A DNA stretch of 64,000 nucleotides from Helicostylum pulchrum (taxonomy: Eukaryota > Mucoromycota > Mucoromycetes > Mucorales > Mucoraceae): contig JAIXMO010000027.1 in assembly GCA_025677825.1 (NCBI GenBank), positions 353,779 to 417,778 of the forward strand. Reading direction: 5' to 3'. A model generated the notes under the pieces. It did no database searches. It was given only the letters and a program-made list of their open reading frames with translations, and was not told the DNA's origin. Of this stretch, positions 11,019 to 21,740 are shown in pieces (the stretch's first letter is position 1; every line of letters starts with the position of its first letter). The position numbers and the translations under genes are program-made.

Positions 11019-13116
11019 ATGGAAGCAGAAAACAACTATACCGAATATAAACTTGATAAACCAACAGAAGGTTCAAAAGGTTTTTTTTCTTCCCATCCTA
11101 TGAAGAATTGGTCGTTTGAAAATTTCTTTCTTTCGGATTTTAATTCCAAAAAAGTAAGACTATAATCGTATAGTTCGAGAGTATTGTAATAATCTTGAGT
11201 GGATCGTCAGTTTGAATGATGTACCAGACGAAGTCAAGCGTTATTGTCGCGTTTTAGTTAATAAAATTGTAAATAACTAGTTTTTTTTATAAACAAATAT
11301 CTCTAATTCTTTTTTTTATATAGTCCTCCAAATCAAAACTAAAAGCTGATGCTTCCAAGCCTTCGAAAAAACGACGTATCAATATTAATTATGGGGCACA
11401 ATTAATATTTGGAGATAACAATACTGTTGTAAATCCAACTAATATTAACTATAACGTAAAGTATTACTCTTTTTTATGAATATGTATATATATTATTGAA
11501 CTGAGCATAAAAACTAAACGTTTTACGATGTATAAAGACTTCAAAAGAGGATATTGAAGAAGAAAAGGAAGAAAAGGCAGAGAAGGAGGAAAAGGAAGAA
11601 AAGGAAAAAAGGAAGAGAAGGAGGAAAAGGAAGAAAAGGAAGAGAAGGAAGAAAAGGCAGAGAAGGAGGAAAATAAAGAAAAGGAAGAAAGCCCAAGTTT
11701 TTGGAAAGAATGGACAACGTTTTTAGCAGACTCTGAAAATTTCCACCCGTTCAGGTATATTTTTTTTATTATCTTAAAGCAGTATTATCATAATCATTTT
11801 TTTATAAATATATAGTCCCGAATATCACAATATAATAAGATGTGGGGAAAATGTGTCTCCCAGACCAAATCTGGACGAGAGTATATACCGAAAACATTTA
11901 AGACATCACGAAGCCACAATCGTTAAATTACCAGCATTATATCTTCCATACTTAAGTGGAATATTTAAAAGTGTAAATCATTTATTACATATCATATCAT
12001 ATCATATCTAATTTGGTACACTTTATGATATAGGGAAATGTACTTTGCTATAAAAATGCCGTCAAAAATACTCCTTCTTGTGATGATGATGAAACAGTTG
12101 TATTCGATTTCTTGGAGAACATTTTTAGAGCGACGTATGTAGTTCTTTTTTAATTTATCATATAATATAAAGTGTATGTGATTTAATATCGAATTGTTTC
12201 TACTACAATCTTATAGATTTGCATTTCACACTACCAATGTCGATATCGAAGATGGCGAAACCACCTTTAATTCTTTGTTCATATATCCTTTCATTGAAGC
12301 AGTAACTGCTTTTGTAGCAAACACTGTAACATGGTCAAGCTGGATTTAGACGTGGGGAAGTACCATTGCAGTCAATGGCTAAGCAGCTCAAATCCTTTGA
12401 ATTTTACGACGAAGAAAGTCATACGTATTTAGCTGATGGCTTATTCAAACTTTATGGATTGAAGGGACTTGGAATACTGTTGTTGGAGACTTCCGGGTGC
12501 TTTGGAAATACTGATCGAGTAAAGCATTCATTTGATCACCATAAGGGTCTTTTTGGTTCCTTGTCTATGTTAAAGCAAATTTCCGACAGCTTTCACAAGG
12601 CATCCGTTGATACCTTTTCTAAAATTAAGGTTCTATTTGTTCATGCGGCAGGTAGCATTACGTTTTTTTTTTTTGGCTTTTAAATCTTGACCAAATTTTT
12701 TAAGAGTGTCAATTCGTTTGTGGAGCTTGCGTTATGAACCCCAAGGACCCGTTTTTGACCTTTGGTTAGAAACAACACTTAAGATTAAACCAGACATCAA
12801 TGATAAGCTGGAGAGCTTGCCCGATTACTTAAATTTCTTTTGGGTGATGAAGGTATTTTATTTATTTGGTTAAATTTGAGAAGCACTAAAGTAATTTTTA
12901 TGGTAGTGTTTGTTAGCTGAAAGTATTCAGCTTATTGAAGAATTGAAAGAAGAGCATAATAACTTTTTATGTAATAACTTGTTGAATCAAGCTGCTTCGT
13001 CATCTCATAGTTTAAGTTCAATCATCAATCCTTCGATACTCAAATTAACGGAAGAAGAGGACAGAGCTGGACTACATAAAGTGGGACCTTTTTATTATGA
13101 ACTTTCTTCTACGTAA
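11019..13116 (+). pseudogene. Member of unknown accessory family (copy 2), frameshifted
   Basis: Paralogue of the broken gene at 1553-3106. The start codon at 11019 (MEAENNYTEYK) opens the first block. Further blocks are 11164-11270 (IVREYCNNLEW), 11326-11460, an E/K-rich low-complexity run at 11550-11690, SPSFWKEWTTFLADSE (about 11690), and blocks to 12330. Then 12340-12650 carries SMAKQLKSFEFYD ... LLLETSGCFG, and after an intron at about 12651-12706 comes IRLWSLRYEPQGP. The last exon (about 12908-13116) ends GPFYYELSST. Joining blocks one and two needs a 1-nt shift near 11157, and another shift is needed near 12338. These suggest a recently dead copy, although unusual splicing cannot be excluded. 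The function is unknown and I recognise no catalytic motif. Confidence 0.65.
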
Positions 13117-13296
13117 ATAATCTGAAGTTGCTTATATAAACAAATAACCATTGATCATTCCAATCAGGAGTTTGTTGAGAAGAATATTATACAGTTTTTC
13201 TTTAAGAATTTTACTCCTTATCCAGTAGTTTAATTATCAATAAATATTTATAACAAAAGTGAATGACTCAAGGGAAATGTGATACAAAAGAGAGTT

Positions 13297-13407
13297 AAAC
13301 TTGGCGCACACCAAATGGCACACCATTTCCAATTCGTGACGCCAACTTTTTTTTTTTTTTTTTTTCAAAAAGTCTACGTCATGAAACGTACTTTTCGCGC
13401 ACACCAC
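13297..13407 (+). repeat. MULE terminal inverted repeat, left
   Basis: Matches the reverse complement of 17822-17909 with small differences and a variable poly-T tract in the middle. Shared blocks are AACTTGGCGCACACCAAAT, GGCACACCA, TCAAAAAGTCTACGTCA and AAACGTACTTTTCGCGCAC. Confidence 0.88.
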
Positions 13408-13710
13408 CGAAAAATTGTTAAAACTATAAAAAAGGTTTATAAACCACATTTGTATTAAATATGTTCGTGTCAGACCTTGGCAAAACTTTTTTTCCTCTCA
13501 ATATAGTAGTCTTTATAACATATTCTATTAATATTCTACATGGAGTGTATACGTATCTACCGCGAAAAAAATAGTTTGGACGATTAATCAGTACATATTA
13601 ACAAGCGGATGCTTCAGACGTAGCGTAACTATTATTGTGAGCACAGATAATTTAAAGAGGTTATTATTTTATTTATTTGTGTTTGTGTCTATATTTTTAT
13701 TTTTGTAAAG

Positions 13711-14394
13711 TTAGTCGTATAAGATCGAATAATCAGTTGGAGATAAAATAGGGTTGATTCGTACGATGTTTGTGTAAAGGGTTAATAGAAGGGGCAGTAT
13801 TTTTTTTTTGTATTTTAAGGAGGCAGTGAGAAAGGGTTTTACGACGTAATAATGCAAATCACATAAATATATCATAATTGGTGGAATGCCTAAGTTAATC
13901 TCTCGAAAAGGACAAAATAAACTTAAGCTGTTTTGAACAACTAAAGTTGGTGGATCAGTCTCCATGCATTCACCTTCGGATCTTGTATACACATATACAG
14001 CTGTTTTGAACGTATCCGCAGCAATCTGGGGACAGAAGTCCGAATTGAACCATGCAGCACGTTTCCAGTTTGGAGCGTCTGTACAAGTTAGCATATACCT
14101 GTACTGTTTATGATTTGGCTCGTATTTGCTGTATAGGTTATCGTAAAATTGCATGTACGTTTGATACATTTTTTCTTTTACGGTGATCCAATGTTTTTGG
14201 TGGCCATAGGCAGCGATGCTAATAGCACGGAATCCGCAGTTACCATCTCCCATAAGATCAACGAAGGCTTCTATTTTTTTAATATCTGTAATATTAATTT
14301 CTTTGAACATATGAGCTATATGAACATTTTTTCTTGTAAGGATACTAAGAGTTGGGTCTCTGTATGGGTAAAGTTAATGTTTTATGATTCTCTT
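13711..14394 (-). other. OTU cysteine-protease domain of the MULE protein
   Basis: This C-terminal part is the least damaged. It reads from an exon beginning after an acceptor at about 14380 (DPTLSILTRKN) through MGDGNCGFRAISIAAYG, the D-G-N-C-x-F-R active-site signature with the nucleophile Cys. It continues through a helical middle to IYLCDLHYYVV, the usual place of the catalytic His, and a hydrophobic tail. All three hallmark positions are present and no stop interrupts the domain, whereas the transposase part is broken. It is covalently downstream of the transposase by frame and splicing, not a separate gene with its own promoter as far as I can see. Confidence 0.82.
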
Positions 14395-16378
14395 AAAGCT
14401 TTAATTATAAATAAAAATTAGGGCCTGTTGTATATTACCTTGCTTTGAGTTCGAGAACAGGAATACCGACGGTGACAATATTGGGAGTGGTGGTGTTTTG
14501 AAAGATTACGGAAGAAGTTTCTTGGTGATTAGTTTTGTTTTTGATTTTTTTGTTGCTTGACTCCATTGTTGGGAAAGCAGCTGATTCTATTTTTCTCGTT
14601 TTTTTGATTTTTTTTTTCTGCTAGTTCGGCTTGTTTTTTATTTTTTTGTCTTCTTTTAATTTATTTTCAAGTTTTACTCCTTGTTCTTTTCGGATAATCT
14701 CCTGTAAGATGGACATACGTCTGGTACCTGGTTTCCTTCCTCTGGTGTTGGTATTGAGAGCAGGAGAAAGGATTTTTTTGATATCTTTTTTGGGATCGAT
14801 TAGAACCTTCTGTACATCCAAAAGATTTTCTGCTAAATAACCTAACTGTTGCTGGTTCTCTAAGCTATCAGAAATGTTGTTTATCTGCATTAATACATGC
14901 GATATAATACGTTTGAGATTATAGACATTTTCTATACCAAAATTTAAAACTATGGTTAGTTTATACTTATTAAATAGTCCTTTTAAAAAAATACTAATGG
15001 AATAATCAACGTGATTAATATCTGACTCGCTTTCTATTTCCACTTCTTCGACTAGATTTATAACGACTTCTTCGTCATCTACTACGTCGATTACTTCTAC
15101 AACTTGTACTACATCTACTACATCTACTGCATCGAGGTCTTCATTTTTTTCTTCTTCATTTTCTTTTTTTTCTTTTTTTTTTCTTCACTTTCATCTTCTT
15201 CGTCTTCACTTTCATCTACTATTATTACAGCTTTCTTTTTTTCTACTTCGTTTACTCTATTTTCTTCTTTATCATCTTCACTTTTATCTTCTTCGTGTTC
15301 TCCATTTTCTTCTTCCACTACAGCTGCAACTTCTTTTGTTTTTTTTTTACTGAAACAACAGACTTAGTGGGGCTTGCCCAATCTATTAAAAAAATAAATT
15401 AAATAAACGTAAGTCGATTATGGTTCTAATTTCAGTCTTAAGCCATTATTATATTACCGTTATCGTATTTGTCTAATTCAATTCTCCATCTATTAGGTAC
15501 GACAGTAAGAGGAATGACATCATATATCAATAAAGTGCGATATCAAGGAATATTGTAATTCACTGGGTTTCCACAGTTACAGGATTCTTGATTAATTTTT
15601 TTGTCCGCTTATACCACGACTAACAGATTCACGAATTCTGTCCATTGCAAAGCGAACAACTTTGTTTTTCAGTTCAGCGAATTTATATTCCAATTGCTTA
15701 TCAAAAAGCAAAGAGCATAAACCGAGCATTTCGATTTCTTCGCAAGAGCTTTTCTCGGCCCTCTTTGATAAGGCGTTTTTATTAGTAACTAGGTACTACT
15801 ACTATTTGTAGCACAATAAATAAAATTACCTTCTTTCTGTACCAGGTATCTATTCTGTCTGTTACTAGAGCGATTTGGCCAGAAGAAATGTTACCAATAG
15901 CGGTTTTCATGGCAGAGTGCGCACTCTCTGAACGGTTGGAAGTTCTATTACCAAGATGCTTGTGCTTATTGGCATAGAAACCGACCCAATGTTCTTTTTC
16001 CTTTAACATGTTTCTAAATAAATAGAAATTAATTATTAACTTCGTACACTATATTCAACAAGATAGATATATTTTAATGCGTACATGTTAAAGTATTTTT
16101 GGGCCTTTTCTAATGCTGCTTTGTTTTTGAAATTCCCAAGGACAAAAACAGACTCACGGAACTTCGTAATTGTATCATTCACGTCAGACTCAGTTCCTGA
16201 ATGCACAATGGCATGGTATTTTCCTCTTATTTGGCCAACCAAATTTCTAACTTCATTTGCGGAATCACCCGATAAAAGAGGCCTGAAGTTAGTCTCAAGG
16301 TTGTTATCAAGATGCCAGTAACAGAGAAGGTGAGGAACCCCTGGGAATACTACATCCAATGAATTGCGCAAGGCCGTT

Positions 16379-16722
16379 GTGGTAAATGGGAGTGTAGAAT
16401 AAAAATATATATATAATAAAAGAGAGGGTCAAGTATAAATACTGTGAGACTGGATAATAGTGTTTTATTATATAAAAAGAGATCTAAGGATTATAAGAAT
16501 CCTGTTCTAAGGTTGTATTTATACCATTTACCAAAGAGACACTAAGTATTTTTAGTAAGCTATATTTATTAGTGTCTTTACATTATATCATTTTGTGATG
16601 TAATTTATACGTTAGACTTTTAGTTTATATTACTTAGCTTCATTTAATATACTAGTCTTTGACTATGATGTAAGTGTGTTTAGTTAATTTTAATAATTAT
16701 ATCCCAGATCACGACAGCCGTT
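16379..16722. mobile_element. 344-bp insertion in MULE transposase, putative MITE
   Basis: The transposase frame stops inside this AT-rich segment and resumes exactly after it (SETA ... LRNS). No splice acceptor that keeps the frame lies before the resumption. GCCGTT occurs at both edges (16373-16378 and 16717-16722), as a 6-bp target duplication would. Inside are GGTAAATGG/CCATTTACC and AGACACTAA/TTAGTGTCT inverted pairs. No terminal inverted repeat is clear, so the class is unknown. Confidence 0.6.
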
Positions 16723-17781
16723 TCACTGTCAGTAACAAAAACACCGGGAAATTGAGAGCTTGCAACAGGCCAAACTGCATCCCTCAATTGCTCTCGTACC
16801 CAGGCGCACGTACCACCAGTCTCATTGCTTACCCAAGCACCAGCAATCGCAAATGTCTGAAGGACATCGCGGTTTTTGATACTTGTGATGTTACTCGTAC
16901 CTACAATATTGACAAACGTCAATCTATGCGCATTGGTCTTGTAAGTAGCGTCAATGGTAATAGCTTCTGGCATCTTTCTTGCCTCTTTGATGGTGTCTTC
17001 ATGACAGAAAAACAAAGACATGAGCTGATTAGCTTCGTTGACTTGAAAGCGAACAATATAACCTTTATCTTGTAAATTTTTCATGACACGAAACATTTGA
17101 TTTCCATCCATATCTTTTTTCATAAGATAATAGATGTTCGCAATATCCTTTTTAATGACATTTTTAATGCCACTAGATGCTAAGAGCTTCATACAAATAA
17201 ATCAAATATCAAATTAATATTACACAATCGTATAATATAAAATAAATTTGTTTAACACTGGTACCTGCATAACGGCATCTACAGAGTTAGCAGAAGACGA
17301 AGACAAGACATTCAAAATTTGCTTCATTACTTCGGCATCTTGCTTTATATACATGGCATATGTAGTGGCCTTCTTGGGGATGGCGTGGTTGTGACCACCA
17401 TGGGAAGTCTTGATCACAACCTTTCCAGACACACTTTTCCCATACTTGATGAAACAAGGGCAGTCGAATCGTTGGGTATCCTTGCGATACTTCTTGACCT
17501 CCTCGTCTCCTTCTACTTTTTTCTGGAGGCGAGGTGTACTACCATGCTTACAGCTTAAAGGCAGGCTTTGGCGTGTAGCATTGGTCACAAACGCCGTATT
17601 GTTTTCCTTGCGTGCAGTGGCTAAACAGGAATACTCCTTTCCGACTGTAAAGACTTCTCTAAAAGCCTTGCTTTCGTTCGTATCGTTAATACCTTCGAAT
17701 AGATGAATTTCTTGAGTTGACATTTTTTAAAATAGTAATAGAGTAAATATAATCTAAATGCAAACAAACAATTAAGGTTCC

Positions 17782-18252
17782 TTAAATTGTCTTGCACGAC
17801 AATTTGTGACTTCTATTTTTAAAATGTCGTGCGCGAAAAGTACGTTTCGTGACGTAGACTTTTTGAATTTTTTTTTTTTTTGGTGTGCCATTTGGTGTGC
17901 GCCAAGTTTCCACCCTAATTTTTATGCTTTGTTCATTCCTGTTGATGAAACGATTAAAGGTAATATTTTGTAATTCGAAATACAATGCGTATATAGTTTT
18001 GCCTAACATTATTGAAATAGTATATGAAAACGATTGTGCATCTAAAAACATGAAGAAAACCTTCTCTTTACGAACAAACATAACTGGTCCCAGATATATG
18101 ATTTGATCATTTTCTGTCTTACCGCAACGCTTAAACTGTTGGATCTTGTTAGGTTTAAGTCTATGTTCAGTTATGAACAATCTCCTCAGGCTTGCGGTGT
18201 TATCCTTGCACCCGACGCAACTAAAAGCTACACGTGGTGAGAGTTGGCTCAT
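17782..18252 (-). CDS. Hypothetical frame overlapping MULE right end
   Basis: A 156-residue open frame starting MSQLSPRVAFSCVGCKDN. The N-terminal third has a C-V-G-C pair and then RLFITEHRLKPNKIQQ. The middle is hydrophobic/basic. The last 40 residues are translated from the MULE inverted repeat, so the natural C-terminus was probably replaced. The first 80 codons are duplicated upstream (18337-18500) with stops. I recognise no function. It may be the remains of a zinc-ribbon protein truncated when a MULE landed here. Confidence 0.35.
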   Translation of the reverse strand: MSQLSPRVAFSCVGCKDNTASLRRLFITEHRLKPNKIQQFKRCGKTENDQIIYLGPVMFVRKEKVFFMFLDAQSFSYTISIMLGKTIYALYFELQNITFNRFINRNEQSIKIRVETWRTPNGTPKKKKIQKVYVTKRTFRARHFKNRSHKLSCKTI

Positions 18253-18560
18253 TTAATCGATGGTTTTCGCGCTGTCCATTAAAAGAGTTGTTTGTCGAGA
18301 ATGTTGTAAAGAGAAGGAGCAAGTAAACCTTAAAGCCATAACTGGTCCCAGATAAATGATTTGATCATTTTCTGTCTTACCGCAACGCTTAAACTGTTGG
18401 ATCTTGTTAGGTTTAAGTCTATGTTCGGTTATGAACGTTCTTCACGGGCTTGCGATGTTATCCTTGCATTCGACGCAACAAAGTCAGACGTGACAGTGTT
18501 GGCTCTTTTAATAGTCAATTTTTCGAACTAAAAGAGTTGTTCGGCGAGAATGTTTTGCTT
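18079..18560. repeat. Imperfect tandem duplication, period 258 bp
   Basis: About 210 bp from 18079 (CATAACTGGTCCCAGATA) recur from 18337 with few differences, including the run AAACTGTTGGATCTTGTTAG. The left unit lies in the open frame above (minus strand). The right unit encodes the same residues but has in-frame stops. Confidence 0.85.
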
Positions 18561-18864
18561 TTTGGTATGCTTGTACACATGATGATGCTTTTTTGTGTTA
18601 AGGAAATGATGTATCCAACTATTTTCATAAACTACAATTGTCAAGAATATGTTTAACAGTTTTGTGTCAAATGATGGAACGCTATTACAAGTTGCAAGAA
18701 TGTTACAGTTTATTGTGCGTGGACAATATTAATGGCTTTACCAACAAAATCACTTTCTTGAACAAGACAGATAGTGGTTACTTAATGGGCAATAAATCTT
18801 CCTTGGCATTCTTTAATATTCTAGTTTCCTTGACGTTAGAAATGAACCCTTTAAAGATCAATTG

Positions 18865-18880
18865 ACGTGCGCCAAGTTTC
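18865..18880. repeat. Extra MULE-end fragment
   Basis: ACGTGCGCCAAGTTTC repeats the outer end of the MULE right terminal repeat (17896-17910) in the same orientation, 970 bp further out. It suggests a second, nested or former longer element whose right border lies here. Confidence 0.6.
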
Positions 18881-18889
18881 TCTAAAAAA

Positions 18890-20160
18890 TAAACACTTTT
18901 TATCTTAAATCAGCCCTTAACATCATGAGCTATGATCATTGCCATTAATACTGTCGAATAAGTCCTTTCTAAATACGGATAGTGCAAGGTATTCATGAAC
19001 GCGAGGCTCCTATATTTTGCTTTAGAAAGGAAAGCCTAGCTTGGTTGGTGCCTGTTGAAGTTTCTCTTTCGAAGATAATGCACACGAAGCACTTCTTAAT
19101 CAGGGAATACCAAATACTAACTGAAAAAAAATGGCCTAACTTTTTAGTATTTAATAAATAGCTTTAAGCACGATCTTTTTACCACTCTTTTTTTTTTAAG
19201 ATAGTTAAAGATAATATTTTTTTAAAAGCTTAAGATGATACTATTTACTATTTGCCAAACAATTTTTAAATACAGTTCCGTATTGTGTTTAGAGAAGATG
19301 TTTCATTATTTACAGTCTTTCTTTTTATACAAGATCTCGATAGACAATCTCTTACTGTTGTTTTTTGGGGGGGGGGAAAGTGGGTGGGTGACGAACATGG
19401 CCGGGTGCGTAGACTGGGACGTTGTCGTAGCTCCGACGGAGAGCTCCAGGCTTCACCACACTCGTCATTGAAACTATTCTATGATATTATATTAGTACGT
19501 TAATAATATCGTTTCAGTAAGCACTCCCCTAAGAAACATAGATAGCGTATAGTGACATGTCCACTTGCCGTTTTTCATTTCAGTTTTTTATATACGCAAA
19601 GACATTGTAAGCTCAACAATAGGAAAAATTGACGCTATAGTGTCAATCAGAGATATAAAAGACTACACAATCACACAAAAGCGAGTGGATAAGCAAATAA
19701 TTATACAGCCTACATCACAATACACGTAACAGTTCAGAATTCACACTAATAAGTAACCACCATCCCATACAACCCAACGAGGTATTAGAATATGCTACTA
19801 CTAATGCCTTGATCGAAGCACGAGCACCTATAGCCAAGCGTCAGTGCAGCCAGGGCAAAGACATGCAGAAACTAATGGCAATAGCTCAGATAGTTGCTTT
19901 ATATATCCATTTATTTAGATGATTTCAGGTTTTTTTCACCTGATTGTGTACCTTTTGCACAAAAAGAGTCCTCATACGATATGATGGCATCGATGCAAAC
20001 GGGCACTTGCTTGTGTACAAATTCACTGCTAAAAAAAAAAGAAGGAAAAGGTTAATTTGATCATGATAAACTGTCATAAATTGGCACTGGTATAAATGGC
20101 GGTGCACCAAAAAAAAAAAAAAAAAAAAAAAGCTCCTCTTTTAACGCGACCTTCATCTTC
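18890..20160. other. Mostly non-coding, with weak coding remnants
   Basis: No gene. Noted items are an inverted pair CCTTTCTAAA/TTTAGAAAGG near 18964 and 19021, an unusually GC-rich patch at 19366-19470 beginning with a G-run, and a coding-looking remnant at about 19775-19920 reading NEVLEYATTNALIEARAP in one frame. A long poly-A run lies at 20107-20131. Confidence 0.45.
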
Positions 20161-20788
20161 ATGAGTGTTCAAATACCAAGCTTAAAAGGACTCAATTCGC
20201 ATATAGTGTTTGACGAAGAACAGTGTGCTAATTTGGAGGTAAATAAAATATTTGCCGATGTCACTATCAACAATTGGTGCGACGAAAAGGTGATAGCAAA
20301 GAATTTTATTCAGAAAAAATAATTTATCCTCTTTACCTATGGAAATGATCTGGAATCTATTAAAAATTCTTTTAACTATTGCGAAGAATAAGATTATAAT
20401 TCTATAATGATATTAGAGTTGTTCAAAAAAAAATTTAAACCCGCTTTTGACAAAGAAATGGACGAGATAAGGACACGGGATTAAAGTAGGCCTCCTCTTG
20501 CAAAGATTACATGAATGCTGTGGCTATTACTCTCAATGAAAAAGAGCGCTACTACAAGATATTATTTCCTCTGCCAATAACGTTATTTCTACTGCCTCTA
20601 CTCCTTCCGCTTCTGCCACTCCTGCTGTTCCTGCTAAGGCTACTGCTTATACAGCTTATAATGCTTCCGCCACTCCTGAAGTTCTATATCAGTTGGTCGA
20701 GATGTCTAAAGTAACTCTAGTACAACAACTAATACTATATATTATACACAGGATTTCCTATATATTTTTGAAAATAAAGCCTTTTTGA
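20161..20788 (+). pseudogene. Decayed unknown protein gene
   Basis: A start codon at 20161 opens MSVQIPSLKGLNSHIVFDEE and runs 53 codons to a stop. Coding-like sequence continues in another frame (ILELFKKKFKPAFDKEMDEI at about 20410) and then in a third (RLHECCGYYSQ). After an in-frame stop comes a Thr/Ser/Ala-rich tail (SANNVISTASTPSASATP) and LYQLVEMSKVTL, with the stop at 20786-20788. I do not recognise the family. At least two shifts and one stop show it is broken. Confidence 0.5.
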
Positions 20789-21740
20789 GCATACTTTATT
20801 TCAGTGCGGATCAGATACAATAAAACTAACAAGAATATTAATATAAAAAAAATTGTTATGTTAACATTGTTTTTGTTCAAGGACTATTTAGTGAATTACT
20901 GGATTTCTCATTGAGATTAATTTTATTTTTATGTACGAAAAGGGAGGGGTCTACGACAAAAGTACGGCTCTTGGTATTCGGGACGGTTTACCTTGTGATA
21001 TGCTTGACGATAAAATCGGCATGACCCGGTTCGTTTTTTTCTGAAAGTGCCTAGTATAAACGAAACTTTTGGAAAAAATATTAAAATTCCCATTATTATT
21101 CTTTATATCAGTGTATTGAATGAAAAGACAGTATAACCCTTCTTATATCAAGCATATTTAGGCTTCTCAATTATATATTATCTCTCAAGTGCTGGGATTA
21201 AGTGGTTTTTTTTACTAAAAAAAAACAAAACGATAGATACGTATACCTAAAAGTATATATAAATCGTATAGCGTAGCGTTTTAAACTAATATAAAAAAAA
21301 AGCCTTAGTGTTTTGATCACGCCGAACTCAAGTTCGAATTATGTTTATTTTAACTATTGTAAAATATAATATTGGAAACTAAGAGCGTAAAAGTAATGAT
21401 GTACTAGCAGTAAAGAAAAAGGAAGGAGGAAACGTATAATGTGTACATTGGTAATCATTTTGGTTATATATTGGAGGGCGATTTGGTTTATAGAGTTCGA
21501 ATGTACAGTTTATTGGTAAAGTCGAGGTTAAATAGTATTGAATCATGCCAAGTTGCGTATAAAAAAAAGTAGGGATACTAGCTAACTACACCGATGTTTA
21601 ACTATAATATTTTTTTTTTTACCGAAGACATATCTTCCGCTCTCCTTCCTCTTCTTTCTCTTCTCTTCTTTTCTTTTATTCTTTTTATTCTTTTTTTTTT
21701 ACTTATCTTTTTATTATTATTACTTCTAGTATTTTTTTAA
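20789..21740. other. AT-rich spacer before MFS gene
   Basis: I see nothing coding. A long T/C-rich tract (21611-21740) immediately precedes the start codon at 21741, like the pyrimidine-rich leaders of other genes in this window. Confidence 0.6.

Larger units (their letters stand above)
13711..17723 (-). pseudogene. MULE transposase fused to OTU protease domain, broken
   Basis: Exon order on the minus strand is as follows. 17723-17265 starts MSTQEIHLFEG, with a C/H-rich segment (CPCFIKYG ... GGHNH) of FAR1/FLYWCH type. 17186-16722 carries EAITIDATYKTN (first catalytic Asp) and FVTDSE (second Asp). 16373-16093 carries CYWHLDNN. 16009-15830 carries GNRTSNRSESAHSAM. 15775-15470 has the tail with CNCGN. 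After an E/K/D-rich linker comes the OTU domain, with DGNCGFRA at about 14240 and the C-terminal His in DLHYYVV at about 13860; the stop is at 13711. Damage includes a 344-bp insertion (16379-16722) between SETA and LRNS, a frameshift in the T-run near 15594-15602, a stop at 15543-15545 where the finger Cys should be, and a further stop in the linker. OTU proteases cleave ubiquitin-type conjugates in other contexts; the substrate here is unknown. Confidence 0.88.
13297..17909 (-). mobile_element. MULE DNA transposon with OTU domain
   Basis: A Mutator-like element of about 4.6 kb. The ends are long imperfect terminal inverted repeats. The left one starts at 13297 with AAACTTGGCGCACACCAAAT and runs through a poly-T tract to the CGTACTTTTCGCGCAC block near 13400. 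The right one is its reverse complement, ending at 17909. The interior encodes, on the minus strand, a zinc-binding N-terminal domain, a MULE DDE transposase, a broken SWIM-type finger, an acidic/basic linker and an OTU cysteine-protease domain. No 9-11-bp target duplication is visible at these borders, and the frames are damaged, so this copy looks inactive. Confidence 0.88.

Noticed and set aside
15104..15367. Plus-strand Phe/Ser-rich frame
   Set aside because: It is the reverse complement of the E/K/D-rich linker of the MULE protein.
17410..17706. Plus-strand frames at 17319-17706
   Set aside because: Antisense of the first MULE transposase exon, which carries a recognisable zinc-binding domain.
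19235..19503. GC-rich frame with a Gly run
   Set aside because: The Gly run comes from a G homopolymer and the rest resembles no domain; noted only as a composition anomaly.
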